Assembly (NCBI RefSeq): GCF_017696085.1
Contig: NZ_JAAORH010000003.1
Location: 186,001 to 250,000 of the forward strand
From: Prochlorococcus marinus XMU1410
GTDB lineage: Bacteria; Cyanobacteriota; Cyanobacteriia; PCC-6307; Cyanobiaceae
Direction: 5' to 3'
DNA: 64,000 nucleotides
The notes below the pieces were generated by a model. It saw nothing but the letters and a program-made list of their open reading frames with translations. It ran no database searches and was not told where the DNA came from. Numbering within the stretch: position 1 is the stretch's first letter; each line of letters opens with the position of its first letter. This document shows positions 9,049 to 18,167 of this stretch, in pieces. Made by a program: the position numbers and the translations under genes.

Positions 9049-9642
9049 ATGAATATCTTAATAATTTTTGCAAGTTATCTTTTAGGATCACTTCCGACAG
9101 GTTTTTTAATTGGGAAATATCTCAAAAATATAGATCTGAGAACTATAGGTTCTGGATCTACAGGTGCCACAAATGTCTTAAGAAATGTTGGGAAATGGCC
9201 AGCACTTTTTGTATTTATCATTGACGTTGGGAAAGGCCTTATTGCAGTAAAAATTGCTCAATATTACACAGATCAAGGATTAATAGAAGTTATAGCAGGG
9301 ATATCCGCTATCTCAGGACATATTTGGCCAATATGGCTTAGAGGTAAAGGAGGGAAAGCTGTTGCAACTGGATTAGGTATGTTTTTAGCTCTTTCTTGGA
9401 AAGTTGGACTCGCATCTCTAGGCATTTTTTTAATAGTACTAACAAAAACTAAATTTGTTTCTTTATCAAGTATTTCAGCTGCAATCTTACTTCCTATTTT
9501 TATGTTTTTTTACCTAGGTAAATTTATGCACTCATACTTTTATATAAGTTTAATTGTTGCATTATTAGTAATCTGGAAACATAGAACAAACATAACAAGA
9601 TTGCTTAAGGGAGAAGAATCCAAAATTAATCAGAATCAATAG
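9049..9642 (+). CDS. plsY: Acyl-phosphate:glycerol-3-phosphate acyltransferase PlsY
   Basis: Membrane enzyme that makes lysophosphatidic acid, the first step of phospholipid synthesis. At 197 residues it has the usual PlsY length, with several helices and the conserved motifs [35 protein letters not shown], and [19 protein letters not shown]. Its 3' end overlaps convergent pyrF by 17 nt. Confidence 0.96.
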   Translation: MNILIIFASYLLGSLPTGFLIGKYLKNIDLRTIGSGSTGATNVLRNVGKWPALFVFIIDVGKGLIAVKIAQYYTDQGLIEVIAGISAISGHIWPIWLRGKGGKAVATGLGMFLALSWKVGLASLGIFLIVLTKTKFVSLSSISAAILLPIFMFFYLGKFMHSYFYISLIVALLVIWKHRTNITRLLKGEESKINQNQ

Positions 9643-10357
9643 ATTTAAATATTTCTATTAGAGCTTTATTAGGATCTATAGCTTTTGAAATTGATCTGCC
9701 AATGACTAACTTAGAAGCACCATTATCTATAGCTTCATAGGGAGTCATAATTCTATTTTGATCATCTTTATTGTCAATATTTAATCTGATACCTGGTGTA
9801 ATAAGTTCAAAATTATCCTTATAAATAGATCTCAACATTTTTACCTCCCAAGGGGAACAAACACATCCATCTAATCCGGCATCAAAAGACAACTTTGCAA
9901 GTCTCAATACATTTTCTTCAATTGAATTATTTCTATCAAGATCAGTTTGAAAATCTTTAAGAGAAAAGCTTGTTAAAACAGTTATTCCTACAACCAATGG
10001 AGGTTTTATACTGACTGAGGTAGCTCCTTCTAAAGATGCTTTTTTCGAATCCTTAAGAGCTTTTAAACCTGCTGAAGCATGAATAGAAATTATATCAACC
10101 CCTAATTTTGAAACTTGGAAACATGCTGCACGCATGGTATTTGGAATATCATGAAATTTTAAGTCTAAAAAAATTTTTTTATTTAAACCTTTTAATATTT
10201 CAATAACCCTTGGACCTTCCCTAACAAAAAGTTCTAAACCAACTTTAACCCATTTAATATTAGGACATTTTTCCAAAAGTAATTTTGCTTGACTTACATC
10301 TAATCCATCAATTGCCAATATTATTTTATCTTCTGAATTAAATCTATTATTCATCAA
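9626..10357 (-). CDS. pyrF: Orotidine 5'-phosphate decarboxylase
   Basis: Catalyses the last step of UMP synthesis. The 243 residues form a TIM barrel with the catalytic signature [12 protein letters not shown], an N-terminal ILAIDGLD strand, VVGITVLTS and a phosphate-binding [10 protein letters not shown] near the end. It lies 3 nt downstream of tyrS on the same strand, and its 3' end runs into plsY on the other strand. Confidence 0.96.
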   Translation of the reverse strand: MMNNRFNSEDKIILAIDGLDVSQAKLLLEKCPNIKWVKVGLELFVREGPRVIEILKGLNKKIFLDLKFHDIPNTMRAACFQVSKLGVDIISIHASAGLKALKDSKKASLEGATSVSIKPPLVVGITVLTSFSLKDFQTDLDRNNSIEENVLRLAKLSFDAGLDGCVCSPWEVKMLRSIYKDNFELITPGIRLNIDNKDDQNRIMTPYEAIDNGASKLVIGRSISKAIDPNKALIEIFKSIDSD

Positions 10358-10360
10358 TTT

Positions 10361-11599
10361 TCAGTTTTCAAACCTCTTAATTATTTTTTTTCCAATTTGC
10401 AAAATTTTTCCTTCCAAATCATTTTTTGAATTAAAAACTAAATCAGGATTTATTAATTTTTGACTATCAATTTTTACACCCCCACCTTTAATAGATCTTT
10501 TTGATTCGCTGCTAGATTTGAAAAGTTTTAGAGCACTCAATAAGTAGAAAAACTTTACTGGGAAAACTACTTCTTTTAAAGAAATCTCTGGAATTTCTCC
10601 AACTTTTTCTTTGTGTCCAAGGAATAATTTTTCGCAGTTTGATTGCGCCTTTAATGCTTCTTCGGCTCCATGGAATAAAGTAGTAACTTCTAAAGCCATT
10701 CTTCTCTGTAATTCACGAGGATTTGAGTTTTCCAGAAAACTTAAATCTAATTCAGTAAGTAATTCAAAATAGGTGGGTATTATATTATCGGGTACTTTTT
10801 CTAATTTTGAATACATTGAAAGAGGATCTTCAGTTAAACCGACGGTGTTAAATTCAGATTTACTCATCTTTTTAATTCCATCTAAACCTGTCAAAATTGG
10901 CAGCAGAACACCAAATTGAGGGTCTTGTTTAAAATGCCTTTGAAGGTCTCTTCCTATCGCAATATTAAATTTCTGATCTGTGCCTCCAAGCTCAATATCT
11001 GATTGAACAACTACCGAATCGTAACCTTGTAATAGTGGATATAAGAATTCATGCAAAGCAATTGGGACTTGCGAAGTGTACCTTTTATTAAACTCCTCCT
11101 TAGCTAACATTTGACTAACTGTTGCACTCCCCATTAATTCAATTATCGAATTAAGATTTAATCCTTTTAACCATTCGCTGTTATATCTAATTTCTATTCT
11201 ATCTTTTGAATCAAAATCTAAAATAGATTCATTTGCTGGCTTTCCCATCCCTAGTTGGGTTAAGTATGTTTTTGCATTATCCTTAACTTGTTTTTCCGAT
11301 AACTGAACTCTTGTTTTGTTTTTTCCGGTTGGATCTCCAATTTGAGCAGTAAAATCCCCAATAATTAAAACTGCAATATGTCCATTATCTTGGAATGCCC
11401 TAAGTTTTTTAAACAATATGCTGTGCCCAAGATGAATATCGGTTCCAGTTGGATCGATGCCGAGTTTAACTCTTAATTTTTTATTATTTTTTTTCGCATG
11501 ATCTATTATCTCCCAAAAGGTCTGATCTGTTCCCTTAATTGGAAAATATTCTTCTATTCCTCTTGACAGCCATGATGGCAATTTTAAATTATCTGTCAT
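10361..11599 (-). CDS. tyrS: Tyrosyl-tRNA synthetase
   Basis: Class I aminoacyl-tRNA synthetase, 412 residues. The HIGH motif appears as HLGH at residues 56-59 and the second signature as KMSKS at 244-248. [20 protein letters not shown] is the tyrosine-site block. The C-terminus carries an S4-like RNA-binding region ([11 protein letters not shown]). It appears to be cotranscribed with pyrF, with DUF1825 just upstream. Confidence 0.97.
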   Translation of the reverse strand: MTDNLKLPSWLSRGIEEYFPIKGTDQTFWEIIDHAKKNNKKLRVKLGIDPTGTDIHLGHSILFKKLRAFQDNGHIAVLIIGDFTAQIGDPTGKNKTRVQLSEKQVKDNAKTYLTQLGMGKPANESILDFDSKDRIEIRYNSEWLKGLNLNSIIELMGSATVSQMLAKEEFNKRYTSQVPIALHEFLYPLLQGYDSVVVQSDIELGGTDQKFNIAIGRDLQRHFKQDPQFGVLLPILTGLDGIKKMSKSEFNTVGLTEDPLSMYSKLEKVPDNIIPTYFELLTELDLSFLENSNPRELQRRMALEVTTLFHGAEEALKAQSNCEKLFLGHKEKVGEIPEISLKEVVFPVKFFYLLSALKLFKSSSESKRSIKGGGVKIDSQKLINPDLVFNSKNDLEGKILQIGKKIIKRFEN

Positions 11600-11618
11600 G
11601 AAGCTTTAACCGTTAACT

Positions 11619-11942
11619 TTAAGAAGTTTTATCAAGTTCATCCTTCATTCTTATTAAGGTTTTATTCATTTGATCGAACATTTGTTCAGGAGTAATCCCA
11701 AATTGACTTAACTGTGTCTTTAATTGTTCTACTGTCATTTTTGCTTGAAAATCTTCAGACAATTCAAATCTCTTCATGAAAACCTTATAACGATCCATAA
11801 GAGATTCCATTTTTTTTATAAACATTTTTTTCCCTTCTCTATCAAATTTTCCATAATCAGAGCCAAGTTTCATAAGTTCTTGGTAATCTGTAAAAAGCTT
11901 TTTAGCTTCTTCTTGAACGATGTCTGACTCAAAGAATCCCAT
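11619..11942 (-). CDS. DUF1825 family protein
   Basis: Small, mostly helical cyanobacterial protein of unknown function (107 residues). It opens MGFFESDIVQEEAKKLF, the usual DUF1825 start, and contains EGKKMFIKKMESLMDRYKVF and ITPEQMFDQM. An upstream in-frame start at 11975 would add 11 residues; the ATG at 11942 matches the family better. It lies 19 nt upstream of tyrS on the same strand. Confidence 0.88.
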   Translation of the reverse strand: MGFFESDIVQEEAKKLFTDYQELMKLGSDYGKFDREGKKMFIKKMESLMDRYKVFMKRFELSEDFQAKMTVEQLKTQLSQFGITPEQMFDQMNKTLIRMKDELDKTS

Positions 11943-12092
11943 TTCTATTTTTTTACTTCGCAGATTAAGGCTCAACTACAAGATAACAAGAATCTTTTAA
12001 ATTGATTAGAAGATTAATAAATTTTAGTTTATAAATAATTCTTTGATTTATATTTTTTCAGAATTAAATTTAGTAGACATGTTTCATAAATA

Positions 12093-12704
12093 TTGGAAAA
12101 ATTTAACGTAAATAATATTTCAAACCAAAATAGACAATTTGAATTATTTGGTTCAAATGTAAATACATCAATTAACTTTCAACACTCAAATAATCTTAAA
12201 ATCAAAGGCGAAATCCTAACTGAATGGAGGGAAAGAATATATAATCATCAATTCAAAATTTCAAAAGATACTCAAAATAAAACTTTGCACCAAACAAGTC
12301 TTCCTATTAATACAATTTCCGATGAAAGAAAAATTGATCCGTTTTCCTTGCAGCCATTATCATTGAACTTTTGGAGAACCAATCAATATATACACAATGG
12401 GCCAGCAATGTATTTTGTAATTGACTCGATGGAGAGTTCTAAAATAATCCTTTATATAGGAGAAACAAATTCAGCAAATAAAAGATGGAAGGGAGAACAT
12501 GACTGTAAAAATTACCTCATGAACTATAAAGAAGCCCTAGCTCATAACAAACTCTCAAGTCACCAAGATATTCGTTTCTTCTTAGATGTACCTAAAGAAG
12601 TAAAATTAAGACGTAAATTAGAACAGCAACTGATATATTTATGGTTACCACCTTTTAATAAAGAAACTCGAGATAGGTGGGCAACTACATTCACAAACAA
12701 TTAA
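12093..12704 (+). CDS. GIY-YIG-like nuclease-fold protein
   Basis: 203 residues. The first ~90 are polar and divergent. From about 103 the order is AMYFVID, IILYIGET, NKRWKGEH and later KLEQQLIYLWLPPFN. This matches a GIY-YIG-type fold: two paired strands ending in YIGET, an Arg in the following helix, and a Glu that could bind metal. The first motif half is YFV rather than GIY. The start is a TTG at 12093. Function is unknown; it is a stand-alone domain next to pepA with no restriction-modification genes nearby. Confidence 0.65.
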   Translation: MEKFNVNNISNQNRQFELFGSNVNTSINFQHSNNLKIKGEILTEWRERIYNHQFKISKDTQNKTLHQTSLPINTISDERKIDPFSLQPLSLNFWRTNQYIHNGPAMYFVIDSMESSKIILYIGETNSANKRWKGEHDCKNYLMNYKEALAHNKLSSHQDIRFFLDVPKEVKLRRKLEQQLIYLWLPPFNKETRDRWATTFTNN

Positions 12705-12728
12705 AAGTTAATTAAATCCATTTTACAA

Positions 12729-14201
12729 ATGCAATTTTCCTCATTCCAAAAAAATCTAGATAACTGGCAAGGTGCTTCATTAATTTTTGGAGTTTTAGAG
12801 GAAGATATTGCAGGCCAACTTGAAAACATAAAATTTGTTATTGACCCAAAATTATTACTAAAAAAAGTTACTCAAAAAAAATTTAAAGGAGAGAAAGGAA
12901 AAACTTTAAGCTTTGAATTTTTAGATCAAAAATTAGAAACTTTATTCATAGTTGGTCTTGGCAAATCAAAAGACCTAAATAAAAGTGATATAGAAAACTC
13001 TATAGGAAATCTAGTTAGGAAAACTGTTGATAAAAATGAAAAAATGAGCATCTTACTACCTTGGGAACTTATAAATTCACAACTAGAAATAAATCAACTA
13101 GCAGAGTCAGTCAGATTATCTGCCTATAAGGACAATAGATTCAATAAGAAAAAAGATGAAAAGACAGTTCTTAAAGAAATAGAGTTTTTGAATCTGAAAA
13201 AATTTGAGAATATTAGCTTTGAAGAGACAGCACAAATATGTGAAGGTGTAGAACTAGCAAGAAGACTTGTAGCCGCCCCTCCAAATAGCCTTACTCCTCA
13301 GGAAATGTCTATGCAAGCTTCTCAAATAGCTAAAGATCATGGTTTGGGAGTAAAAATTTTAGAGGCAAAAGATTGTCAAGATTTAGGGATGGGCGCATAT
13401 TTAGCTGTAGCAAAAGGGTCTGATCTAGATCCTAAATTTATACATCTTACTTTAAAGTCAGAGGGACCTATAAAAGAAAAGATTGCGCTTGTTGGGAAGG
13501 GTTTAACCTTTGATTCTGGAGGATACAATCTAAAAGTGGGAGCCTCTCAAATTGAAATGATGAAATATGATATGGGCGGAAGCGCTGCAGTTTTAGGAGC
13601 AGCAAAAGCACTAGGGGCAATAAAACCAAAGGGATTAGAAATTCATTTTATTGTGGCATCTTGCGAAAACATGATAAATGGATCTGCAGTACATCCTGGG
13701 GATGTAGTTAAAGCATCTAATGGTAAGACAATTGAAATAAATAATACTGATGCAGAGGGTAGACTCACATTAGCGGATGCTTTAACTTACGCATCAAATT
13801 TAAAACCGGATTCAATAATAGATCTCGCCACTTTAACAGGAGCTATTGTTGTTGCATTAGGGAATGATGTAGCTGGATTCTGGAGCAATAATGATGATCT
13901 AGCAAATGACCTAAAAGCTGCATCAGCTCAGTCTGGAGAAGAATTATGGCAAATGCCTTTACAAAAATCTTATAAAGAAGGTTTAAAGTCTCATATAGCT
14001 GATATGAAAAATACAGGTCCTAGAGCAGGTGGGTCAATAACCGCTGCTTTATTTTTAGAGGAATTCTTTGATAAAGAGATTAAATGGGCTCATATTGATA
14101 TTGCTGGGACTTGTTGGACAGATAAGAATAAGGGAATAAACCCATCAGGTGCAACCGGTTTTGGAGTTAAAACTCTCGTGCAATGGATTAAAAATAAATA
14201 A
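12729..14201 (+). CDS. pepA: Leucyl aminopeptidase (M17 family)
   Basis: Two-metal cytosolic aminopeptidase that removes N-terminal residues from peptides. In 490 residues, the M17 N-terminal domain is followed by a catalytic domain with [17 protein letters not shown], the [13 protein letters not shown] block, and the family signature NTDAEGRL at residues 339-346. [14 protein letters not shown] follows near the end. It is convergent with msrA with 12 nt between them. Confidence 0.97.
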   Translation: MQFSSFQKNLDNWQGASLIFGVLEEDIAGQLENIKFVIDPKLLLKKVTQKKFKGEKGKTLSFEFLDQKLETLFIVGLGKSKDLNKSDIENSIGNLVRKTVDKNEKMSILLPWELINSQLEINQLAESVRLSAYKDNRFNKKKDEKTVLKEIEFLNLKKFENISFEETAQICEGVELARRLVAAPPNSLTPQEMSMQASQIAKDHGLGVKILEAKDCQDLGMGAYLAVAKGSDLDPKFIHLTLKSEGPIKEKIALVGKGLTFDSGGYNLKVGASQIEMMKYDMGGSAAVLGAAKALGAIKPKGLEIHFIVASCENMINGSAVHPGDVVKASNGKTIEINNTDAEGRLTLADALTYASNLKPDSIIDLATLTGAIVVALGNDVAGFWSNNDDLANDLKAASAQSGEELWQMPLQKSYKEGLKSHIADMKNTGPRAGGSITAALFLEEFFDKEIKWAHIDIAGTCWTDKNKGINPSGATGFGVKTLVQWIKNK

Positions 14202-14213
14202 TTATATTTAAAA

Positions 14214-14816
14214 TCATTCAGTCCAAAGATTTATTGATCTAGCATTATCCCCCCATAATTTATCCAACCTCTGATCTCTCCCACATGAGAATCTATAGAA
14301 CTTATATTTTAATTCATTTCTCTCAGCAAAATCCTGATGATATTCTTCAGCCAACCAAAATTTACCTTTTGATTTTAGCTCTACAGATATTTTTTCTAAT
14401 GGCACTCGCAATTCATTAGAGGCCGAAAGAATTGCATTTTTTGCTTCACTTGCCTCAATTGCATCTTTGAAAAATATCACTGGCCTATAAGAATCTCCAC
14501 GATCACAAAATTGACCCTTGCCGTCTAGGGGATCAATATTTCTGAAATAAAGCCTAAATATCTCGCTTAAAGTTACCAATTTGGAATCATAGTTTACCAA
14601 AACCACTTCCTGATGTCCTTCATGATTTGCGTAAGTAGGATTTTGCAAATCTCCACCTGAATAGCCACTTTCTACAAAATTTATCCCCTTTAATGACTCT
14701 AAATCATGTTCTAAACACCAAAAACAACCTCCTGCAAGAATCAATTCCTCTGCAAAAGCGTTTACAGGGTTAACAAATATTGAAAGAGCTACTATTAGAG
14801 ATAAAATGTATTTCAT
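14214..14816 (-). CDS. msrA: Peptide-methionine (S)-S-oxide reductase MsrA, exported form
   Basis: Repairs oxidised methionine. The motif GGCFWC at residues 29-34 holds the catalytic Cys31, followed by GYSGGDLQNPTY, NHEGHQEVVLVNYD and EEYHQDF, all standard MsrA blocks. Residues 1-22 look like a signal peptide (ILSLIVALSIFVNPVNAFA), so this copy probably works in the periplasm or thylakoid lumen. It lies 16 nt downstream of lpxB on the same strand. Confidence 0.93.
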   Translation of the reverse strand: MKYILSLIVALSIFVNPVNAFAEELILAGGCFWCLEHDLESLKGINFVESGYSGGDLQNPTYANHEGHQEVVLVNYDSKLVTLSEIFRLYFRNIDPLDGKGQFCDRGDSYRPVIFFKDAIEASEAKNAILSASNELRVPLEKISVELKSKGKFWLAEEYHQDFAERNELKYKFYRFSCGRDQRLDKLWGDNARSINLWTE

Positions 14817-14832
14817 TTTTTAATTATAAAGT

Positions 14833-16011
14833 TCAAATAATAGAATTAATAATCTCTTTAGCAGCTCTTTGGACTACGCCCTCTTCTCCTAATTCTTTTT
14901 TTAAAAAAGCATAACCTTTTTTAATTTTTATTTTTTCTAACTTTCCCTCAAGAATCCTACAAGATTTGTAAAAAATTTTCTTTTCGTCAAACTCTCTTTG
15001 CACAAACTCAGGGATTATTAATTTATTAACTAACAAATTTACAGGAGAAATATATTTTACTTTAAAATTAAGAATTTTTTTAGCAATAAAAGCAGTTACC
15101 CTACTTACTCTATAACCAACAATCTGTGGGATTCCATATAAAGCTAATTCCATATTAACTGTCCCAGATTTGCAAAAAGAAATTTTAGTAAGCGAATAAA
15201 TATAAGGCTTTAATTTTGCACAATCTTTTTGAGAAATCACAAATCCTTCAACTTGATATTTTCTTAAGGCTTTTTTGAATATTTCATCAAAAGCAATCCG
15301 ACAGGAGGGGATATAGACAACTAAACTCGGATATTTTTGTTGTAATTTTTTAGCCGCTTTCATAAAAGTAGGTAATACATATCGTAATTCTTGAGGTCTT
15401 GATGCTGGCATTAAGAGCAGGATATTTTGATTAGGGCGAAGGTTAAGAATAGTTCTGGCATCCTTCTTTAAAGGAAGTTTTTTTGTCAAATCAACCATTG
15501 GATGTCCCACCCACAAAACATTTCCGCCCCTCTTTTTATAAAATGCTGCTTCTTTCTTGAAAATCGCGAAAATTTTATCAGAAAATTTTATTAGATTTGT
15601 TGTAGTGTTATTGCCAACCCTCCAAGCCCACTCTTGAGGAGCAATATAGTAAAAAATTGGAATTTTAGTTTTCGATCTTTTTAATTTTGTTCCAATTTTT
15701 ATATTGGGGCCCATATAGTCAATAAGAATTAAGCAATCTGGAGGATATTTTTTTAGTAATTTATAAAATCTTTTTTGAATTCTTATTGTTGGAAGAATAA
15801 GAGGTAAAGCCTCCCAAATTCCTATTGCACTAATTGATGTAGTATCTTGAAGAATTTTTACACCTTCTTTCCTCATCCTTTCCCCACCTAATCCGCAAAT
15901 TTCTAAATCTATCGATTTTTTTTTAGCTTCCTCTAATAATGCTTTTGATAACAAACTTCCGTGCAAATCTCCAGAGACTTCTCCAGTACTTATAAATATC
16001 TTTTTATTCAT
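14833..16011 (-). CDS. lpxB: Lipid-A-disaccharide synthase LpxB
   Basis: Glycosyltransferase that joins two acylated glucosamine units in lipid A synthesis. In 392 residues it shows ISTGEVSGDLHGSLLSKAL at the start, GIWEALP, the LIDYMGPNIK segment, FYYIAPQEWAW and a C-terminal CKSGTVNMELALYGIPQIVGYR donor-site block. It overlaps lpxA by 4 nt (start-stop overlap), so the two are translationally coupled. It is the last gene of the bamA-lpxC-fabZ-lpxA-lpxB operon. Confidence 0.95.
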   Translation of the reverse strand: MNKKIFISTGEVSGDLHGSLLSKALLEEAKKKSIDLEICGLGGERMRKEGVKILQDTTSISAIGIWEALPLILPTIRIQKRFYKLLKKYPPDCLILIDYMGPNIKIGTKLKRSKTKIPIFYYIAPQEWAWRVGNNTTTNLIKFSDKIFAIFKKEAAFYKKRGGNVLWVGHPMVDLTKKLPLKKDARTILNLRPNQNILLLMPASRPQELRYVLPTFMKAAKKLQQKYPSLVVYIPSCRIAFDEIFKKALRKYQVEGFVISQKDCAKLKPYIYSLTKISFCKSGTVNMELALYGIPQIVGYRVSRVTAFIAKKILNFKVKYISPVNLLVNKLIIPEFVQREFDEKKIFYKSCRILEGKLEKIKIKKGYAFLKKELGEEGVVQRAAKEIINSII

Positions 16012-16850
16012 AAATTCACTATAGGCATTGGTCCTCGTCTTTCTTTAGATATTGACTCTTTTAAGAAATTACATAATTTTGAAGATGAAATATCTAATTC
16101 TCCTTTCATTACTTTTTCTAATGAATTTGAAATCGCATCATTAGATTTAAAAAGGGAATTCCAAGTAGTTTGCAAAAGTTTTAAATCAAACTCTTTATTT
16201 TCCATTAAACCACTTCTCTTAATTCCAATCCTATTTAAACCTCTCAATCTTCCTGGATGCCCTTCGGCCAAGCAGAAAGGAGGCACATCTCTATCTACTC
16301 TAGTCATCCCTCCAATCATTGCTAAATATCCAATATGTACAAACTGATGAATACCTAAACAACCGCCAATAATAGCTTTATCTTCAATCTTTACATGGCC
16401 TGCAACTTGAACACTATTTGATAAAACTATCTCATTACCAAGTTCACAATTATGGCCGATATGAGTGTAAGCCATCAACAAATTATTATTTCCAATAATT
16501 GTTTTTTCGCCTTCATCAGTTGCCTTATTAATAGTTACACATTCTCTGAAAGTATTATTATCTCCAATAATTACTTCAGTATGGGCGCCTTTATATTTAA
16601 GGTCCTGGGGATCAAGACCTATAAAAACACTTGGGAAAACTTTATTATTAATACCAATTTGAGTTTTTCCTGAAATAACAGAATTCGGGCCTATTTCGGT
16701 TCCTTTCCCGATAGTAACATCAGGACCGATAATAGCTCCTTGAGAGACAATAACCTCATCATGTAATTCGGCACTTGGATCAACAAAAGCATTTGGGTGA
16801 ACTTTTACGCCACTAAATCTTGAGTTAAATTCATTATTTTTATGATCCAT
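16008..16850 (-). CDS. lpxA: UDP-N-acetylglucosamine acyltransferase LpxA
   Basis: Catalyses the first acylation of lipid A synthesis. It is a left-handed beta-helix of hexapeptide repeats, visible as repeated IG-x4 patterns (VIVSQGAIIGPDVTIG and following), with catalytic-type YTHIGHNCELG and a helical C-terminal part. I start it at the ATG at 16850 (280 residues), which leaves a 4-nt gap to fabZ. A TTG at 16862 would overlap fabZ by 8 nt and add four residues. Confidence 0.95.
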   Translation of the reverse strand: MDHKNNEFNSRFSGVKVHPNAFVDPSAELHDEVIVSQGAIIGPDVTIGKGTEIGPNSVISGKTQIGINNKVFPSVFIGLDPQDLKYKGAHTEVIIGDNNTFRECVTINKATDEGEKTIIGNNNLLMAYTHIGHNCELGNEIVLSNSVQVAGHVKIEDKAIIGGCLGIHQFVHIGYLAMIGGMTRVDRDVPPFCLAEGHPGRLRGLNRIGIKRSGLMENKEFDLKLLQTTWNSLFKSNDAISNSLEKVMKGELDISSSKLCNFLKESISKERRGPMPIVNL

Positions 16851-16854
16851 ATCC

Positions 16855-17313
16855 CTAATCAACTAATGAAAACATTAATTCTCCAGCACAGACCAACTTC
16901 CCATCAACGTGCGCCTCACCTTTAACCTTACCAAATCTTTGTCTTTTAATAGACAATAGCTCACAAGAAATTATCAATTGATCTCCTGGCACTACTGGTT
17001 TTCTGAATTTAACATTATTGATTCCAGCAAAGACGAAAAGTCCTTTAGGAAGATCAGGCATTTGCGTTACAATTATTCCGCCAACTTGAGCCATTGATTC
17101 AACAATAAGAACCCCAGGCATCAAGGGTCTTTCAGGAAAATGTCCCTGAAATTGAGGCTCATTTATAGTTACATTTTTTACTGCAACTGCTTTCTCCCCA
17201 GGAATGTGCTCTATGACTTTGTCCACAAGTGCGAAAGGATATCTGTGAGGTAACAACCCTAGTATGTGCTCAGAGGAAAGTTGATTATTTTCACTGGATA
17301 ATTTCTTTTCCAA
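16855..17313 (-). CDS. fabZ: 3-hydroxyacyl-ACP dehydratase FabZ
   Basis: Dehydratase of the fatty-acid elongation cycle, 152 residues with a hot-dog fold. It has [13 protein letters not shown], the catalytic His58 in [13 protein letters not shown] and Glu72 in VESMAQ. The 14-residue spacing between these residues is typical. It lies between lpxC and lpxA, the usual place where fatty acid and lipid A synthesis share 3-hydroxyacyl-ACP. Confidence 0.97.
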   Translation of the reverse strand: MEKKLSSENNQLSSEHILGLLPHRYPFALVDKVIEHIPGEKAVAVKNVTINEPQFQGHFPERPLMPGVLIVESMAQVGGIIVTQMPDLPKGLFVFAGINNVKFRKPVVPGDQLIISCELLSIKRQRFGKVKGEAHVDGKLVCAGELMFSLVD

Positions 17314-17330
17314 AACAATTAAAGATAAAG

Positions 17331-18167
17331 TTAATTTTTTAGCGATGAGGCCAATAAAGCATTTAAAGAATGTGATCCTTTATAAACTAAAATTTGAGCC
17401 TTAGGTAACCCTACCAAAGCCAAGTCCCCAATTAGGTCTAAAATTTTATGTCTTATTGGTTCATTATCAAATCTTAATGGTGGATTAACCCAATTATCAC
17501 CGTCACAAACAAGGGCATTTTCCAAACTTCCACCTTTTATTAATCCAAGTTCACTTAACTCTTGAAATTGATCTTTAAAACCAAATGTTCTTGCTGGAGC
17601 AATCATTTCAACAAAGTTTTTTGGATTTAAATCAATCACAAAAGTTTGATTTCCAATTGCTTTATAGTCAAAATTTATTGTGGATATAATTGTAGTTTTT
17701 TTAGAAGGGGTTGCTGCTATTACTGAGCCTTCTTTATTTAAAATTATTGATTTATTAATCTCTTGAAAGAAATTTTCTGGTCTAGGTGCCTTTTTTATTC
17801 CTACCTCTTCAAAATCTTTAACCCACTGGATTGCTGATCCATCCAGAAGAGGAATCTCTTTCCCTTCAACCTCAATATGAATATAACTTAACCCACACCC
17901 AGCCATTGATGATAGTAAATGCTCAATAGTATATAAATTTTGCCCTCCCAATTTAACTGCCGTACAAAGCATGGTACTTCCGATTAAATCCTGAGTTAAC
18001 TTAAAAACCTCGTCAGGTTTATCCTTGAAAGATACATAATATCCTTCTTTTTCGTAAGGAGAAATTGTAACTCTTGTTTTTTCTCCACTATGAAGGCCTA
18101 TACCTTCTCTGGAGATAACACCAGCCAAGGTATAGCAGAAATCATAATTAGTCGGCCAAGAAAACAC
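17331..18167 (-). CDS. lpxC: UDP-3-O-acyl-N-acetylglucosamine deacetylase LpxC
   Basis: Zinc deacetylase, the committed step of lipid A synthesis. In 278 residues the first zinc ligand lies in [10 protein letters not shown] (His83), and the second-domain [14 protein letters not shown] supplies the other His and Asp ligands. EGIGLHSGE and AARTFGF-like PARTFGF are also conserved. It begins directly after the bamA stop with no gap and precedes fabZ by 17 nt. Confidence 0.96.
   Translation of the reverse strand: MFSWPTNYDFCYTLAGVISREGIGLHSGEKTRVTISPYEKEGYYVSFKDKPDEVFKLTQDLIGSTMLCTAVKLGGQNLYTIEHLLSSMAGCGLSYIHIEVEGKEIPLLDGSAIQWVKDFEEVGIKKAPRPENFFQEINKSIILNKEGSVIAATPSKKTTIISTINFDYKAIGNQTFVIDLNPKNFVEMIAPARTFGFKDQFQELSELGLIKGGSLENALVCDGDNWVNPPLRFDNEPIRHKILDLIGDLALVGLPKAQILVYKGSHSLNALLASSLKN

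Noticed and set aside
16452-16673. Plus-strand ORF inside lpxA
   Set aside because: Antisense shadow of the hexapeptide repeats.
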